From: DATGUN01 sp035301285
GTDB lineage: Bacteria; Bacillota; Bacilli; Bacillales; Amphibacillaceae
Direction: 5' to 3'
DNA length: 64,000 bases
Assembly: GCA_035301285.1 (NCBI GenBank)
Contig: DATGUN010000030.1
Span: 12,394 to 76,393 of the forward strand
Position numbers and translations under genes: made by a program. The first letter of the stretch is position 1. Every line of letters starts with the position of its first letter. This document shows, piece by piece, positions 33,841 to 42,864 of the stretch. Below the pieces are notes generated by a model, which was not told where the DNA came from, searched no databases, and saw only the letters and a program-made list of their open reading frames with translations.

Positions 33841-34038
33841 TTAACTGCTTTTTTCCCCTTCTAAAGGGGTGATCCAACAACCAATATGCGTATTATCATA
33901 AAGTACAGGTATGTTTTCCTGTTCAATTCGGCGTTTCATCAAACGAATAAGTTCGTGTGATTCCGCATAGGCGGTTCTACCCTTTTTAAGCTGAGCGATT
34001 TTTTCATCGCGTATGCGTCTTTCATTCATGACGAACAT
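33841..34038 (-). CDS. Hypothetical 65-residue protein
   Basis: Basic, charged protein (MNERRIRDEKIAQLKKGRTA; LIRLMKRRIEQENIPV) with one Cys near the end (IGCWITP). No membrane helix. AGGAG seven bases before the ATG at 34038. It lies just downstream of ytrH-ytrI on the same strand. A small conserved gene sits at this place in B. subtilis, but I cannot name it with confidence. Confidence 0.72.
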   Translation of the reverse strand: MFVMNERRIRDEKIAQLKKGRTAYAESHELIRLMKRRIEQENIPVLYDNTHIGCWITPLEGEKSS

Positions 34039-34160
34039 GAACTCACTCCTCTTCTAAAAAGTAGTATATGCTTAAAAATTCTTATGTTTCCTGACTATAG
34101 TATATACGATATTATCTCGTAATACGATTGGTTTTCGGGAATATTCATAAAATGGTCACA

Positions 34161-34664
34161 TTAATCTTTGAGATGTGCTTTTAAAATGACCTTTACTTCT
34201 TCAGAGATGATCAATGTGCTTACACGGAATCGGTAAGTCGATTCATCAATTGGAATCATTTGTCTCTCGATAGTGGAAATGATCAAATGGTCGCTTTTCG
34301 CTACAAGATTTACCTCTTGACCGATTATATGTTTCAACGTTTCCTGCACTTTTCCTTCTAATTCATGGATCAGCAAGCGGTCAATGTCCAGGCTGTCTTT
34401 ATTCTCGATTTTTATATCAATTTCCTCAACGGTTTTTTCTTCGTTTTTTTCTTTATCCAAATCTTTTTTGTCTTGGAGAAGGGCTTCATTTTGACTTTTC
34501 AATTCTTCATTTTCAGATTCCAAATGTACATTTTCCTCAAATAGTCTTTCATACATGGAGCCATACATATATGTGAAAACAGTGTAAGCAACAATGGCAC
34601 CTATAAAACCGCCGACAAAGAATCGCTGCCAACTTTTTTGTTTGTGGTATGGGGGAGCGTGCAT
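34161..34664 (-). CDS. ytrI: YtrI, sporulation membrane protein
   Basis: 167 residues: PPYHKQKSWQRFFVGGFIGA at the N-terminus running into one membrane helix, then a coiled coil (LFEENVHLESENEELKSQNE) and a C-terminal domain. In B. subtilis ytrH and ytrI are SigE-dependent mother-cell genes needed for efficient sporulation. The start ATG overlaps the ytrH stop by one base (TAATG) and has AGGAGG upstream. Confidence 0.92.
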   Translation of the reverse strand: MHAPPYHKQKSWQRFFVGGFIGAIVAYTVFTYMYGSMYERLFEENVHLESENEELKSQNEALLQDKKDLDKEKNEEKTVEEIDIKIENKDSLDIDRLLIHELEGKVQETLKHIIGQEVNLVAKSDHLIISTIERQMIPIDESTYRFRVSTLIISEEVKVILKAHLKD

Positions 34665-34996
34665 TAGCCCACTTCCTCCTGGATGAACCATTGAATCAAG
34701 ATGATGGCAGTTTTCACACCACCCATGGCCGCTAATATAATTAAAATCTGTTTGAATATATCTAATGTAGAACCTTCGAAAATTCCTCGTTCAAATGTAG
34801 CAATGGCATCAAAAGTTCCTCCGATAGCGGCAACAATCGCCCAAATCCTCAAACCTTTGGCAATGCGGCCGATCGACGTAAGAGGTGCATCGCCTGTTGC
34901 GAATGAACCGATACTGCCAATAAGCGCTCCACCGATCACAACCCCGAATGCAATGAAATAACAGTGAAAAAAGGATACAAAAAAACGTTCCTCCAT
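34664..34996 (-). CDS. ytrH: YtrH, sporulation membrane protein
   Basis: 110 residues with three hydrophobic segments: FFHCYFIAFGVVIGGALIGS, LRIWAIVAAIGGTF and LIILAAMGGVKTAIILIQW. Partner of YtrI. Start at 34996 (MEERFFVSFF) behind a G-rich site. Diverges from dnaE. Confidence 0.92.
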   Translation of the reverse strand: MEERFFVSFFHCYFIAFGVVIGGALIGSIGSFATGDAPLTSIGRIAKGLRIWAIVAAIGGTFDAIATFERGIFEGSTLDIFKQILIILAAMGGVKTAIILIQWFIQEEVG

Positions 34997-35026
34997 AATA
35001 AGGCCCCCAATAGTTCAATTACTAAA

Positions 35027-35056
35027 AGGATATGAAACACCGGGACAAGTTATGTC
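35027..35056 (-). promoter_or_regulatory. Candidate SigE promoter for ytrH-ytrI
   Basis: On the minus strand GACATAA (35056-35050), 15-bp spacer, CATATCCT (35034-35027). SigE consensus is roughly KMATATT and CATAYAMT; the -10 has its CATA core but a mismatch later. Confidence 0.35.
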
Positions 35057-35129
35057 ATGTGAATGAGTGGGGTGCGTTGAGTGCATGTGCCTCGATTATT
35101 CGCTATAATATAGATAGAGGTGGAATCGC

Positions 35130-38100
35130 ATGTCTTTTACACATTTACAAGTCAGGAGCGGTTATAGCTTCTTGAACAGTACAATTACAATCGACAAACT
35201 CATCAAATACGCTATAAAGCTTCGAGTGGATGCATTGGCTCTGACAGACGAACATGTGATGTATGGGACCATTCCGTTTTACAAAGCTTGTATGAAAGCG
35301 GGTATTAAACCGATCATCGGGATGATATTACATACAAAAGATATTTATGATAGGCCAGCATCTCTCATTCTGTTATCTAAAGATAATACAGGTTATAAAC
35401 AACTTCTTTCATTAAGTACATATATACAAGAAAATGATTTGGATTATCTTTCAAAAGAAGAACTGGTGGATTTTCAAGCTGGTTTAATTGGGATATTACT
35501 TCCTTTGGATAGCCCATTACAAGAAATGCTCATTTCTGATACGTATGAAAATGTTGAAGACTACGTAAAGTCATGGAAGCATCTTTTTAATGAAGGTGAT
35601 TTTTATATTGGTGTCACTGATCATGGACAAGATATTGAACGGAAAATATATCCATCTTTGAAAGCATACCATCAAACATATCAGACACCTGTTGTAGCGG
35701 TGTCTGATGTTCGCTATCTAGAGTCTTCGGATGACATAGCGTATGATTGTTTGCAAGCATTGAAAAAAGGTATCCATTGGAAAAAGGAAACAATCCACCC
35801 TGAAAGAAAACAACGCCATTTACGACCTGTTCCAGAAATGAATGATTTATTTTCCGATTGGCCAGAAGTTCTGCATGAAACAGAAGTAATCAGAAATAAA
35901 TGCTCTGTCACATTGGATTTCGACCAGCAGTTGCTTCCACGCTATCCTGTTCCAGATGGGTATCAAGCCCATGCATATTTGGAAAAAATATGTTGGGAAA
36001 ATGCCAGTTTCAGATATACCGAAGTCACGGAAGATGTATCCAGCCGATTGAAATATGAACTGGCTGTTATACAGTCCATGCAATATAGCGATTACTTTTT
36101 GATTGTGTGGGATTTCATCAAATATGCAAAACAACGGCGTATTTTAGTCGGCCCGGGTCGTGGCTCATCCGCGGGTTCTATTGTTGCTTATGTGCTGGGT
36201 ATCACTGATGTCGATCCGCTTAGATATGATTTATTGTTTGAGCGTTTCTTGAATCCTGAAAGAACCACAATGCCTGATATCGATGTGGATTTTTCGGATC
36301 ATCGGAGAGATGAAGTGATTCAATATGTCCAGGAAAAATATGGACGTGCTCATGTCGCGCAGATAACAACATTCGGTACATTTCAAGTACGATCTCTGTT
36401 AAGGGAACTGATGAAGACGTTGGGGATTGATGAGCAAGATGTCCATTATATTTTAAAACAAATTCCACAACAAAGCAGTGAACCGGTAGCACAGGTTGTC
36501 CGTTCATCTACAGAGCTGAAGAAATATGTTCAACGCTCAGAGCAGTTGAAAACGTTATTTTCCATTGCAAACAAACTTGAGGGGCTTCCAAGAAATGTTT
36601 CCACCCATGCAGCAGGGGTCGTCATCTGTGATGATCCTTTAGTGAACCATGTTCCGTTAGCTTCTGGTTCCAATGGCATCCATGTTACGCAGTATCCGAT
36701 GAATGATCTCGAAGCGATTGGTTTATTGAAAATTGACTTTTTGGGATTACGTAACTTGACTATTCTGGAGCATATCCAGACATCAATTAAAAAGTCGACT
36801 GGAAAAGCTATTGCACTTCAAGATATACCTCAGGATGATCAGGACACTTATGCACTTTTGCAAACGGGAAAAACAAACGGTATATTTCAACTGGAATCCA
36901 ATGGAATGAAAAATGTACTTAAAAGGCTGAAACCGAGCAGGTTCGATGATATTGTCGCAGTCAATGCGCTATATCGACCGGGCCCGATGGATTATATATC
37001 GGTTTACATTGATCGCAAACAGAAACGTCAAGAAGTTACTTATCCACATCCGGACTTAAAACCTATTTTGAGAAATACGTATGGCGTTTTGATCTATCAG
37101 GAGCAAATCATGTTGATCGCGAGCCAAATTGCAGGTTTTAGGTTAGGTGAAGCAGACCTTCTCCGTCGTGCTGTAAGTAAAAAGAAACACGGACTGATGG
37201 AAGAACAACAGGCTGCTTTCATCAACGGATGTATGCAAAACGGATATGATCGGCGTGTTGCTGAAGAAATTTTTGCATGGATAGTGAAATTTTCCAATTA
37301 CGGCTTTCCTAGAAGCCATGCAGTGGCATACAGCAAAATCGCCTACCAACTCGCTTATTTCAAGGCACATTTTCCCGCTGATTTCTACTGTGAGTTATTA
37401 AGCTCATTGTGGAATCAGCAAGAAAAAATACGCTCGTATGTACAAGAGATAAAAAGTTTGCAGATCAGCCTATATCCACCTTCCATCAATCATAGTTTCG
37501 GTAAATATACGGTTGAGGGTGATGCTGTCCGCATGGGGTTATTGTCAATCAAAGGTGTTGGTCACCAAGTTATTTCAGCCATTATCAGTGAACGTAAAAA
37601 AGGTGTATTCAAGAGTTTGTTCGACTTCTGTCTACGTGTTCCGAAAAACTTAGTGAATCGAAAAACGATGGAGTTGCTCATTTTAGCGGGGGCATTCGAT
37701 ATACTATACGACAATCGGGCAAGCTTGCTTGCATCATTGGACCAAGCTATGGAGCAAGGCGAGTTGTTCAGGGAATTCAATGATCAGCCACAACTATTCC
37801 AGGATAAGATTTCTCTCGAAGATTCTTATATGGATATTGATGACTTCAGTAAGATGAAACGACTTGCCGATGAAAAAGAATTATTTGGATTTTATATTTC
37901 AACCCATCCGTTGGTAGATTATCGGAAACAGTTAAGCCGTCGTGGATACATTAACTTGAATGAATCAATGCGAGAAATAGGAAAACGACAGAAACAAAGT
38001 GTTGTTGTCGTCCAATCCATAAAAACGATACGGACCAAACGTGGTGACCCGATGGCCTTTTTGACTATCAGTGATGAAACGAGTGAAATGGAAGCGGTCG

Positions 38101-38489
38101 TTTTCCCTGATCTATATCGGGAGGTGCACCGCTTTCTGGAAGAAGAAATGATGATTGAAATAACCGGTAAGATCGAATCGAGAAATAATACACCGCAATG
38201 GATTTTGGCAAAAATTGAGCCTTCCACAGGTGATTCGTTCCAAAAAGAAGGACAGGACACCGATAAACGACTATTTATAAGGTATCCCAAAAATGAACAC
38301 CATATCAAAATACAAGTCATTCAATCCATTGCAAAATCATATCCCGGGAATATACCGATTATCGTTTATCATGAAGAGGTTAAAGAAACATATCAGCTGC
38401 ATGAATCATACAATGTATCTGCCGATGAAGATTGTTTGTTTGCGCTGAGGAAAAGGTTTGGCGAAAAGAATGTCATTTTAGGTCAATAG
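35130..38489 (+). CDS. dnaE: DNA polymerase III alpha subunit DnaE
   Basis: Replicative polymerase of the DnaE type; in B. subtilis it extends RNA primers before hand-off to PolC. 1119 residues, standard. N-terminal PHP domain (LTDEHVMYGTIPFYKACMKA), palm with GPGRGSSAGSIVAYV and the catalytic acids D383, D385 and D387 in PDIDVDFSD, then FGTFQVRSLLRELMK, GIFQLESNGMK and YRPGPMDYI. An HhH region (GLLSIKGVGHQVI) and a C-terminal OB fold (FLTISDETSEMEAVVFP) follow. Start ATG at 35130 after GAGGTGG. Confidence 0.97.
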   Translation: MSFTHLQVRSGYSFLNSTITIDKLIKYAIKLRVDALALTDEHVMYGTIPFYKACMKAGIKPIIGMILHTKDIYDRPASLILLSKDNTGYKQLLSLSTYIQENDLDYLSKEELVDFQAGLIGILLPLDSPLQEMLISDTYENVEDYVKSWKHLFNEGDFYIGVTDHGQDIERKIYPSLKAYHQTYQTPVVAVSDVRYLESSDDIAYDCLQALKKGIHWKKETIHPERKQRHLRPVPEMNDLFSDWPEVLHETEVIRNKCSVTLDFDQQLLPRYPVPDGYQAHAYLEKICWENASFRYTEVTEDVSSRLKYELAVIQSMQYSDYFLIVWDFIKYAKQRRILVGPGRGSSAGSIVAYVLGITDVDPLRYDLLFERFLNPERTTMPDIDVDFSDHRRDEVIQYVQEKYGRAHVAQITTFGTFQVRSLLRELMKTLGIDEQDVHYILKQIPQQSSEPVAQVVRSSTELKKYVQRSEQLKTLFSIANKLEGLPRNVSTHAAGVVICDDPLVNHVPLASGSNGIHVTQYPMNDLEAIGLLKIDFLGLRNLTILEHIQTSIKKSTGKAIALQDIPQDDQDTYALLQTGKTNGIFQLESNGMKNVLKRLKPSRFDDIVAVNALYRPGPMDYISVYIDRKQKRQEVTYPHPDLKPILRNTYGVLIYQEQIMLIASQIAGFRLGEADLLRRAVSKKKHGLMEEQQAAFINGCMQNGYDRRVAEEIFAWIVKFSNYGFPRSHAVAYSKIAYQLAYFKAHFPADFYCELLSSLWNQQEKIRSYVQEIKSLQISLYPPSINHSFGKYTVEGDAVRMGLLSIKGVGHQVISAIISERKKGVFKSLFDFCLRVPKNLVNRKTMELLILAGAFDILYDNRASLLASLDQAMEQGELFREFNDQPQLFQDKISLEDSYMDIDDFSKMKRLADEKELFGFYISTHPLVDYRKQLSRRGYINLNESMREIGKRQKQSVVVVQSIKTIRTKRGDPMAFLTISDETSEMEAVVFPDLYREVHRFLEEEMMIEITGKIESRNNTPQWILAKIEPSTGDSFQKEGQDTDKRLFIRYPKNEHHIKIQVIQSIAKSYPGNIPIIVYHEEVKETYQLHESYNVSADEDCLFALRKRFGEKNVILGQ

Positions 38490-38507
38490 ATAGCTTGTCC
38501 GCATCAC

Positions 38508-38535
38508 TTTACACTGGTGTTGCATCTGTTATAAT
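38508..38535 (+). promoter_or_regulatory. SigA-type promoter of the malic enzyme gene
   Basis: TTTACA (38508-38513), 16-bp spacer, TATAAT (38530-38535), 65 bases before the start. Confidence 0.55.
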
Positions 38536-38599
38536 TAAATAGTTAAGTGGACTGTTATTACTTTTACATTTTATTAATGCTTAAAGGAGCGATTAAAAC

Positions 38600-39832
38600 G
38601 TGTCAAATCTAAGGGATGAAGCATTGCATTTGCACCGTCTGAATCAGGGGAAATTGTCTGTTCAATCCAAGGTACCTGTTAAAAACAGGCACGATTTAAG
38701 TTTGGCATATTCTCCCCATGTTGCTGAGCCTTGCAAAGAAATATACGACCGACAAGAAACGGTTTATGATTATACCATGAAAGGCAATATGGTAGCAGTC
38801 ATTTCCAATGGTTCTGCTGTTTTGGGGTTGGGGAATATCGGTCCTGAAGCTGCATTGCCTGTTATGGAAGGGAAATCGGTATTGTTTAAAAGTTTTGCAG
38901 GTGTTGAATCATTTCCCATTGTACTTAATTCCAGCAGTATTGATGAAATCGTCCAGACTGTAAAAGTGATGGAACCGACATTTGGTGGTGTCAATCTTGA
39001 AGATATTGCAGCGCCGGACTGCTTCATTATCGAAGAAAAACTTAAAAAAGAAACGAGTATACCGATTTTCCATGACGATCAGCACGGAACAGCTATCGTG
39101 ACTGTCGCTGGTTTGATCAATGCACTCAAACTCGTTGGGAAGTCTTTTTCGGATATAAAAGTAGTGGCAAACGGTGCAGGCGCGGCCGGGATTGCCATTA
39201 TCAAGCTATTATATAGTTTCGGTGTACGTGAAATGATCATGTGTGATTCCAAGGGCGCTATTTTTGAAGGCCGCTCTTATGGGATGAATGATGTGAAGGA
39301 ACGCATCGCAAAGATGACGAATAAAGAGAAAAAGGAAGGAAGTCTTGATGAAATTCTGGAAGGTGCAGATGTATTCATAGGCGTTTCGGTCGGAAATCTT
39401 CTGACAGAGGAAATGGTCCAGAAAATGAATGACGATCCGATTATTTTTGCAATGGCAAATCCGGATCCGGAAATCATGCCTGATGAAGCTAAAAAAGCTG
39501 GAGCCAAAGTCATCGGTACAGGACGCTCTGATTTTCCAAATCAGGTCAACAATGTCCTTGCATTTCCAGGTATTTTTCGAGGGGCTCTGGATGTACGAGC
39601 TACACGTATTAACGAACCGATGAAAGTAGCGGCAGCCGAAGCCATTGCATCACTTATAACGGAAGATGAACTGAATGAAGATTATGTCATACCAGAAGTG
39701 TTCGACGCCCGTGTGGCACCACTTGTGGCTTCTAACGTTGCGCAATCTGCCATGGATACCGGCGTTGCTCGGATTAATGTCGATCCGGACAAAATCGCCG
39801 AAAAAACAAGACGATTAACAAAAGAAAAGTAA
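38600..39832 (+). CDS. ytsJ: NAD(P)-dependent malic enzyme, YtsJ type
   Basis: Oxidative decarboxylation of malate to pyruvate. YtsJ is the main NADP-dependent malic enzyme of B. subtilis. 410 residues, the short form without the phosphotransacetylase domain. Motifs: NMVAVISNGSAVLGLGNIGP, PVMEGKSVLFKSFA, FHDDQHGTAIVT and NGAGAAGIAIIKLL, then ANPDPEIMPDEA and FPNQVNNVLAFPG. GTG start at 38600 behind AAAGGAG. Residue 40 is His in YSPHVAEPC, where relatives have Gly (YSPGVAEPC). Confidence 0.93.
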   Translation: MSNLRDEALHLHRLNQGKLSVQSKVPVKNRHDLSLAYSPHVAEPCKEIYDRQETVYDYTMKGNMVAVISNGSAVLGLGNIGPEAALPVMEGKSVLFKSFAGVESFPIVLNSSSIDEIVQTVKVMEPTFGGVNLEDIAAPDCFIIEEKLKKETSIPIFHDDQHGTAIVTVAGLINALKLVGKSFSDIKVVANGAGAAGIAIIKLLYSFGVREMIMCDSKGAIFEGRSYGMNDVKERIAKMTNKEKKEGSLDEILEGADVFIGVSVGNLLTEEMVQKMNDDPIIFAMANPDPEIMPDEAKKAGAKVIGTGRSDFPNQVNNVLAFPGIFRGALDVRATRINEPMKVAAAEAIASLITEDELNEDYVIPEVFDARVAPLVASNVAQSAMDTGVARINVDPDKIAEKTRRLTKEK

Positions 39833-39995
39833 AATAACGTATAAACATTCATGATTGTATCGACCCTGTCATCCATAAGAGAAATGATAATCCATCGTGC
39901 GTTTTACACTTTTTTGGATTACTTATGAGCAATTGGGTTTGTCTGGTGCATCGTGAGTTATTGGAATGTGTCGTTGAGGAAAGGGAGGAATGATC

Positions 39996-40868
39996 TTGCT
40001 GAAAGATTTCTTTGCCAAGAAAAAGAAGTATGCTTCTATCCCCAGTGAGCAAGCTAAACAGGATGTACCTGAAGGTTTGATGAAAAAATGCAAAAACTGT
40101 CATAAAATATTTTATACAAAGGAAATGACCAAGCATCTGAATGTATGCCCCAATTGTGGTTACCATCATCCGCTTGATGCCTGGTCGCGAATTGAAAGTT
40201 TATTCGACCCCGATACCTTTGAAGAAATGGATGCAAATCTAACGTCGGCAAATCCACTTGAATTCCCGGACTATGAGGAGAAGTTGGAAAAGGATCGACA
40301 AAAAACAGGATTGAATGATGGTGTGGTTACCGGAAAGGGTGACATAAACGGCTACCGGACCGCATTCGCAGTAATGGATTCGAGGTTTCGGATGGGGAGT
40401 ATGGGGTCGGTTGTCGGAGAAAAAATCACACGTGCCATTGAAGCGGCGAGAAAAGAAAAGATTCCTTTTATCATATTCACTGCTTCTGGAGGAGCACGGA
40501 TGCAAGAAGGTGTACTAAGCCTCATGCAGATGAGCAAAACATCTGTCGCCCTTGAACGACTAAGCAGATCGGGAGGCTTGATGGTTTCTGTCATGACACA
40601 TCCTACAACTGGGGGAGTTTCAGCAAGTTTTGCTTCTTTAGGTGATTACAATTTTGCAGAACCGGGGGCACTGATTGGTTTTGCTGGAAGACGTATCATT
40701 GAGCAGACAACGAGAGAGAAATTACCTGATGACTTTCAAACTGCTGAGTTCTTATTGAAACACGGTCAACTGGATAAAGTGGTTCATCGACATGAGATGA
40801 AAGAATTCTTGACCACAATACTTGGAATACACTCGAAAGGTGGTACATCTCATGCAACAGATTCTTGA
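39996..40868 (+). CDS. accD: Acetyl-CoA carboxylase carboxyltransferase beta subunit
   Basis: With AccA transfers CO2 from carboxybiotin to acetyl-CoA, giving malonyl-CoA for fatty-acid synthesis. N-terminal zinc ribbon CKNC...CPNC, then the crotonase-like core MDSRFRMGSMGSVVGEKI, FTASGGARMQEG and THPTTGGVSASFASLGD. I choose the TTG at 39996 (MLKDFFAKKKK): an ATG two codons earlier abuts the ribosome site AGGGAGGA with no spacing. 290 residues. It overlaps accA by 17 bases. Confidence 0.95.
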   Translation: MLKDFFAKKKKYASIPSEQAKQDVPEGLMKKCKNCHKIFYTKEMTKHLNVCPNCGYHHPLDAWSRIESLFDPDTFEEMDANLTSANPLEFPDYEEKLEKDRQKTGLNDGVVTGKGDINGYRTAFAVMDSRFRMGSMGSVVGEKITRAIEAARKEKIPFIIFTASGGARMQEGVLSLMQMSKTSVALERLSRSGGLMVSVMTHPTTGGVSASFASLGDYNFAEPGALIGFAGRRIIEQTTREKLPDDFQTAEFLLKHGQLDKVVHRHEMKEFLTTILGIHSKGGTSHATDS

Positions 40869-41808
40869 ATTTGAAAAACCGGTTGTTGATCTTAAAGAAA
40901 AAATATCCGAGTTAAAACATTTCACAGAAAACAGTGATGTTGATTTAAGTGATGAAATAGCTACATTGGAAGAGCGATTAAAAACATTGGAAAATGATAT
41001 CTACTTGAATTTGAAACCGTGGGACAGGGTTCAGATGTCCCGGCACCAGAAGCGTCCAACATCTCTTGATTATATCGGTGAATTGTTTACAGACTTTATA
41101 GAGTTTCACGGAGATAGATATTATGGCGATGATCCGGCGATTGTAGCTGGTATTGCCAGGTACAACGGAAAGCCTGTAACCATTGTAGGTCATCAACGGG
41201 GAAAAGATACAAAGGCAAATATTTACCGGAATTTTGGAATGCCCCACCCGGAAGGTTATCGAAAAGCGATCAGACATATGAAACAAGCGGAAAAGTTCAG
41301 TCGGCCGATTATAAGTTTTATCGATACAAAAGGTGCCGATCCGGGAAAGCAATCTGAAGAGCGCGGGCAAAGTGAGGCCATTGCATACAATCTAAAAGAA
41401 ATGGCAGGTCTTAATGTTCCTATCATTTGCATCGTTATCGGTGAAGGTGGAAGTGGTGGTGCGCTTGCATTGAGCGTTGGGGACCATATTCATATGCTAG
41501 AGAATTCGACGTATTCCGTCATTTCTCCGGAAGGGGCAGCAGCGCTTTTGTGGAAAGATTCTTCACTTGCGCAAAAAGCTGCAGAAGGTATGCGCATAAC
41601 ATCCTATGATTTGAAGGACTTAGGTATTATTGATTCGATTATTCCCGAACCTTTGGGTGGTGCGCATCGCAATCTCGAAGAACAGGTCAGTAATATGAAG
41701 GCTACAATCGACGAATCATTCAATTCTTTGTGCGATTTATCGACGGAGGAGCTTCTTGATAATCGATGGGAAAAGTACAAAAAAATTGGTGAATTGAAAG
41801 AGCTTTAA
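40852..41808 (+). CDS. accA: Acetyl-CoA carboxylase carboxyltransferase alpha subunit
   Basis: Partner of AccD. 318 residues with LEFEKPVVDLKEKI at the N-terminus, GDDPAIVAGIARYNGKPV, IGHQRGKDTKANI, FIDTKGADPGKQSEERGQSE and IVIGEGGSGGALAL. The ATG at 40852 with GGTGG upstream lies within accD; overlap implies coupled translation and equal subunit supply. Confidence 0.96.
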   Translation: MQQILEFEKPVVDLKEKISELKHFTENSDVDLSDEIATLEERLKTLENDIYLNLKPWDRVQMSRHQKRPTSLDYIGELFTDFIEFHGDRYYGDDPAIVAGIARYNGKPVTIVGHQRGKDTKANIYRNFGMPHPEGYRKAIRHMKQAEKFSRPIISFIDTKGADPGKQSEERGQSEAIAYNLKEMAGLNVPIICIVIGEGGSGGALALSVGDHIHMLENSTYSVISPEGAAALLWKDSSLAQKAAEGMRITSYDLKDLGIIDSIIPEPLGGAHRNLEEQVSNMKATIDESFNSLCDLSTEELLDNRWEKYKKIGELKEL

Positions 41809-41816
41809 GCTATAAC

Positions 41817-41840
41817 AAGGTTGACATCCGTCAACCTTTG
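41817..41840 (+). terminator. Hairpin between accA and pfkA
   Basis: AAGGTTGAC pairs with GTCAACCTT across a 4-base loop. The following TTGATTATATTT is a poor T-run, so this may be a leaky terminator or a processing site between acc and pfk-pyk. Confidence 0.55.
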
Positions 41841-41875
41841 ATTATATTTATAATGCTAAATCCGAGGTGATTAAT

Positions 41876-42835
41876 ATGAAACGAATCGGGGTATTGACAA
41901 GTGGTGGAGATGCACCTGGCATGAATGCCGCAATCCGTTCGGTAGTTAGGAAGGCGATTTATCATGATATCGAGGTATATGGTATTAGAAATGGCTTTCA
42001 AGGACTGATTGACGGAAACATAGATAAAATGGTTCTGGGTTCTGTGGGCGATATCATCCAACGTGGTGGCACAATGTTGTTTTCCGCACGATGCGATGAG
42101 TTTAAGACCGATGACGTGCAATATCAGGTTATCGATCAATTAAAAACCTATGGTATCCAGGGTTTGATTATAATTGGTGGAGATGGCAGTTTACATGGTG
42201 CTGAACAACTTTCGAAAAAAGGCTTTCCATGTATAGGAGTGCCAGGAACAATCGATAATGATATCCCGGCCACCGATTTTACAATTGGATTTGATACAGC
42301 TTTAAATACAGTTATTGAAGCAATTGATAAAATCAGGGATACTGCAACATCGCATGAACGTACATATGTCATAGAGGTAATGGGCAGAAATGCAGGCGAC
42401 CTTGCGTTATGGTCCGGTTTAGCCGGAGGCGCAGAAAGTATTCTCGTTCCAGAAAAACCGGATGATTTTGATGAAGTCATCACTCGGTTGAAACGTGGAC
42501 ATGAGCGAGGTAAAAAGCATAGTATTATTATTTTGGCCGAAGGAGTGGGAAGTGGCCTGTCCTATGGAGAAAAAATTCAATCTGCAACCAAACTCGAAAC
42601 ACGTGTTACGGTTCTTGGTCACATTCAGCGGGGTGGATCACCGACGGCATTCGATCGGGTATTAGCCAGCAGAATGGGAGCAAAGGCGATTGAAATGTTA
42701 CTTGACGGACATGCCAATCAAATGGTTGGCATTAAAAATAATCGGTTGATTGAAGTGGATATCAGTGACGTATTATCGCAAAAACATGTATTTAACGATG
42801 ATATGTACAAACTATCAAAAGAAGTATCCATTTAA
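41876..42835 (+). CDS. pfkA: 6-phosphofructokinase
   Basis: ATP-dependent phosphorylation of fructose-6-phosphate, the control step of glycolysis. 319 residues. GVLTSGGDAPGMNAAIRSV, IIGGDGSLHGAEQL, GVPGTIDNDI (catalytic Asp) and VIEVMGRNAGDLAL, then LGHIQRGGSPTAFDR. ATG at 41876 after AGGTGA. 29 bases upstream of pyk; the pair is an operon in B. subtilis. Confidence 0.97.
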   Translation: MKRIGVLTSGGDAPGMNAAIRSVVRKAIYHDIEVYGIRNGFQGLIDGNIDKMVLGSVGDIIQRGGTMLFSARCDEFKTDDVQYQVIDQLKTYGIQGLIIIGGDGSLHGAEQLSKKGFPCIGVPGTIDNDIPATDFTIGFDTALNTVIEAIDKIRDTATSHERTYVIEVMGRNAGDLALWSGLAGGAESILVPEKPDDFDEVITRLKRGHERGKKHSIIILAEGVGSGLSYGEKIQSATKLETRVTVLGHIQRGGSPTAFDRVLASRMGAKAIEMLLDGHANQMVGIKNNRLIEVDISDVLSQKHVFNDDMYKLSKEVSI

Positions 42836-42864
42836 GTATTTAGCGTTCCTGAGGAGGAAAAACG

